The position numbers and the translations under genes are program-made. Positions 4,422 through 5,370 of a stretch of 5,370 bases of DNA are shown here, one piece after another. How positions within the stretch are numbered: the first letter of the stretch is position 1; each line of letters starts with the position of its first letter. Source of the stretch: an uncultured Ruminococcus sp. (GTDB lineage Bacteria; Bacillota; Clostridia; Oscillospirales; Ruminococcaceae); contig CAMNFW010000151.1 in assembly GCA_946537565.1 (NCBI GenBank), positions 1 to 5,370 of the forward strand, written 5' to 3'. The notes beneath the pieces are model-generated. The model was not told the DNA's origin and did no database searches. It saw only the letters and a program-made list of their open reading frames with translations.

Positions 4422-5370
4422 ATGTTATTAAAGAAAATAGTATCAGCCCTGCTTTCCGCTGTGCTGGTTCTGGGAGTGGCCGCTCCTGCTGGTGGAGTTT
4501 GGAACAGCAGCGATAACAGTCTGAATGCAAATGCAATAGGTATTTCTGTTTCAGGATCAAACCCAATGTCTACTTATGGGACAGTAGACATGATAAATAA
4601 TTTGACTTATAGAGAAGAGTCAGGATGTATAACAATCACTGCGATCATAACAAGAAAAGATTCGGCTATTATAGGCGCAGCTACTCGTAGCGTACCTGAA
4701 AAGATCAACGGTCTGCCTGTTACGAAAATTGCTCCCCGTGCTTATAGTGGCTTATCTGAAGATACTAATATAAATACTTGTAATATGCTTGCTTTTATTT
4801 CCTATGCGGATCTTGAGGAGATCGGTGAATGGGCGTTTTATGATTCAACAAATCTTGATCTGGTCACATTCCGCAAAGGAGTAAAAAGAATTGAAAGATA
4901 CGCTTTTAGAAACACCGCTCTGAAAGAGATCACGATTCCTTCCAATAACGAATATCTGGGGGATTATCTGTTTTGGGAATGCAGCGATTTTGAAAAGGTT
5001 ACGATTCTGAGTACCGACTGTGAAATATCTGATAAATTTGCACAAGGTTTATTTGGCATCATGGGATTCACGATCAGAGGCTACATGAATTCAACAGCTC
5101 ATGTATACGCACTTGAACATGGTATGAATTTTGAGCCTATCGACCCTGATACGCCTATTACAACGACAACAACTACCACCACCACTACTACAACCACAAC
5201 TACAACAACTACCACTACTGAGAAACCAACCACCACAACTACAACAACTACCACCACCGAGGAACCCATCACCACAACTACAACAACTACCACTACTGAG
5301 AAACCAACCACCACTACTACAACAACTACCACCACTGAGAAACCAACCACCACAACTACAACAACTACCA
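4422..5370 (+). CDS. Secreted BspA-like leucine-rich-repeat protein with Thr-rich linker (C-terminus beyond window)
   Basis: A secreted or surface protein of which 316 residues are visible. Residues 1-38 form a signal peptide: MLLKK, a hydrophobic core to about residue 21, then a tail ending in A-N-A (36-38), a plausible signal peptidase I site. Residues about 91-240 contain BspA-type (LRR_5) repeats: SVPEKINGLPVTKIAPRAYSG, LEEIGEWAFYDSTNLDLV, VKRIERYAFRNTALKEITIP and YLGDYLFWECSDFEKVTI, closing with the GYMNSTAHVYALEHGMNFEPI ending seen in this family. From residue 247 the sequence is nearly all Thr, broken by EKP or EEP every 13 residues. Such linkers in ruminococci often lead to another domain (for example dockerin or a further binding module), which cannot be seen here. 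The first LRR region (101-127) is poorly conserved. The role is probably adhesion or binding of host or plant material, by family analogy. Confidence 0.87.
   Translation, partial: MLLKKIVSALLSAVLVLGVAAPAGGVWNSSDNSLNANAIGISVSGSNPMSTYGTVDMINNLTYREESGCITITAIITRKDSAIIGAATRSVPEKINGLPVTKIAPRAYSGLSEDTNINTCNMLAFISYADLEEIGEWAFYDSTNLDLVTFRKGVKRIERYAFRNTALKEITIPSNNEYLGDYLFWECSDFEKVTILSTDCEISDKFAQGLFGIMGFTIRGYMNSTAHVYALEHGMNFEPIDPDTPITTTTTTTTTTTTTTTTTTTTEKPTTTTTTTTTTEEPITTTTTTTTTEKPTTTTTTTTTTEKPTTTTTTTT
5160..5370 (+). repeat. Thr-rich linker made of 39-bp tandem repeats
   Basis: After an initial run of 20 Thr codons (5160-5219), units of 39 bp begin at 5220, 5259, 5298 and 5337 (last one cut by the window edge). 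Each encodes EKP (EEP-I in the second) plus 9 or 10 Thr. Codons used are almost only ACA, ACT and ACC, mixed rather than uniform, with ACG once. The linker is probably extended and could be O-glycosylated; repeat number is likely to vary between strains. Confidence 0.93.

Noticed and set aside
5099..5353. Minus-strand open frame with long valine runs
   Set aside because: It is the complement of the Thr-coding linker; Val runs (GTN) are the automatic mirror of ACN codons. There is no credible domain.

Overview
The window looks like a low-to-moderate GC Firmicute of the Ruminococcus type (Oscillospiraceae), probably from a gut or rumen. This is an inference from three things seen together: consensus sigma-A promoters and AGGAGG-like ribosome sites, a PAAT-type amino-acid transporter with Clostridia-like protein sequences, and a secreted BspA-like leucine-rich-repeat protein with a long Thr-rich linker broken by EKP, a style common in ruminococcal surface proteins. 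Species cannot be read from the sequence.

The left two thirds (1-3780) is one block on the minus strand, read right to left. A consensus promoter (3748-3776) with a 15-bp palindrome just downstream drives a lipoprotein solute-binding protein (2899-3687), then after a 262-nt gap a permease (1947-2636), an ATPase (1235-1960, overlapping the permease by 14 nt), a GNAT-ACT fusion protein (383-1219, 15 nt further) and the start of a sodium:solute symporter of the NSS/SNF family (1-335, cut by the window edge). The first three form a polar amino-acid ABC importer. The fourth joins an acetyltransferase to an ACT_7-type putative amino-acid sensor. The fifth is a second, sodium-driven amino-acid carrier. 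Together they read as an amino-acid uptake and response operon. The 262-nt gap holds a 160-bp imperfect inverted repeat that could lower expression of the membrane genes relative to the binding protein.

The main surprise is the binding protein. Its two halves are in the reverse of the family's usual order: the segment normally in the C-terminal part comes directly after the signal peptide, and the normal N-terminal segment ends the protein. It reads as a natural circular permutation with the new ends at the interlobe hinge.

The middle (3781-4175) is non-coding or nearly so. Two plus-strand promoters precede eight tandem CACAG units and an intrinsic terminator, defining a putative short transcript. 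A possible 25-codon reading frame encodes the repeats as QHSTA units, and flanking bases can pair so as to hold the repeats in a large loop.

The right end (4176-5370) is on the plus strand. A signal-peptide-like reading frame broken by one TAA lies directly upstream of, and in frame with, a secreted BspA-like LRR protein. That protein enters a Thr-rich linker built from 39-bp repeats and leaves the window still open.
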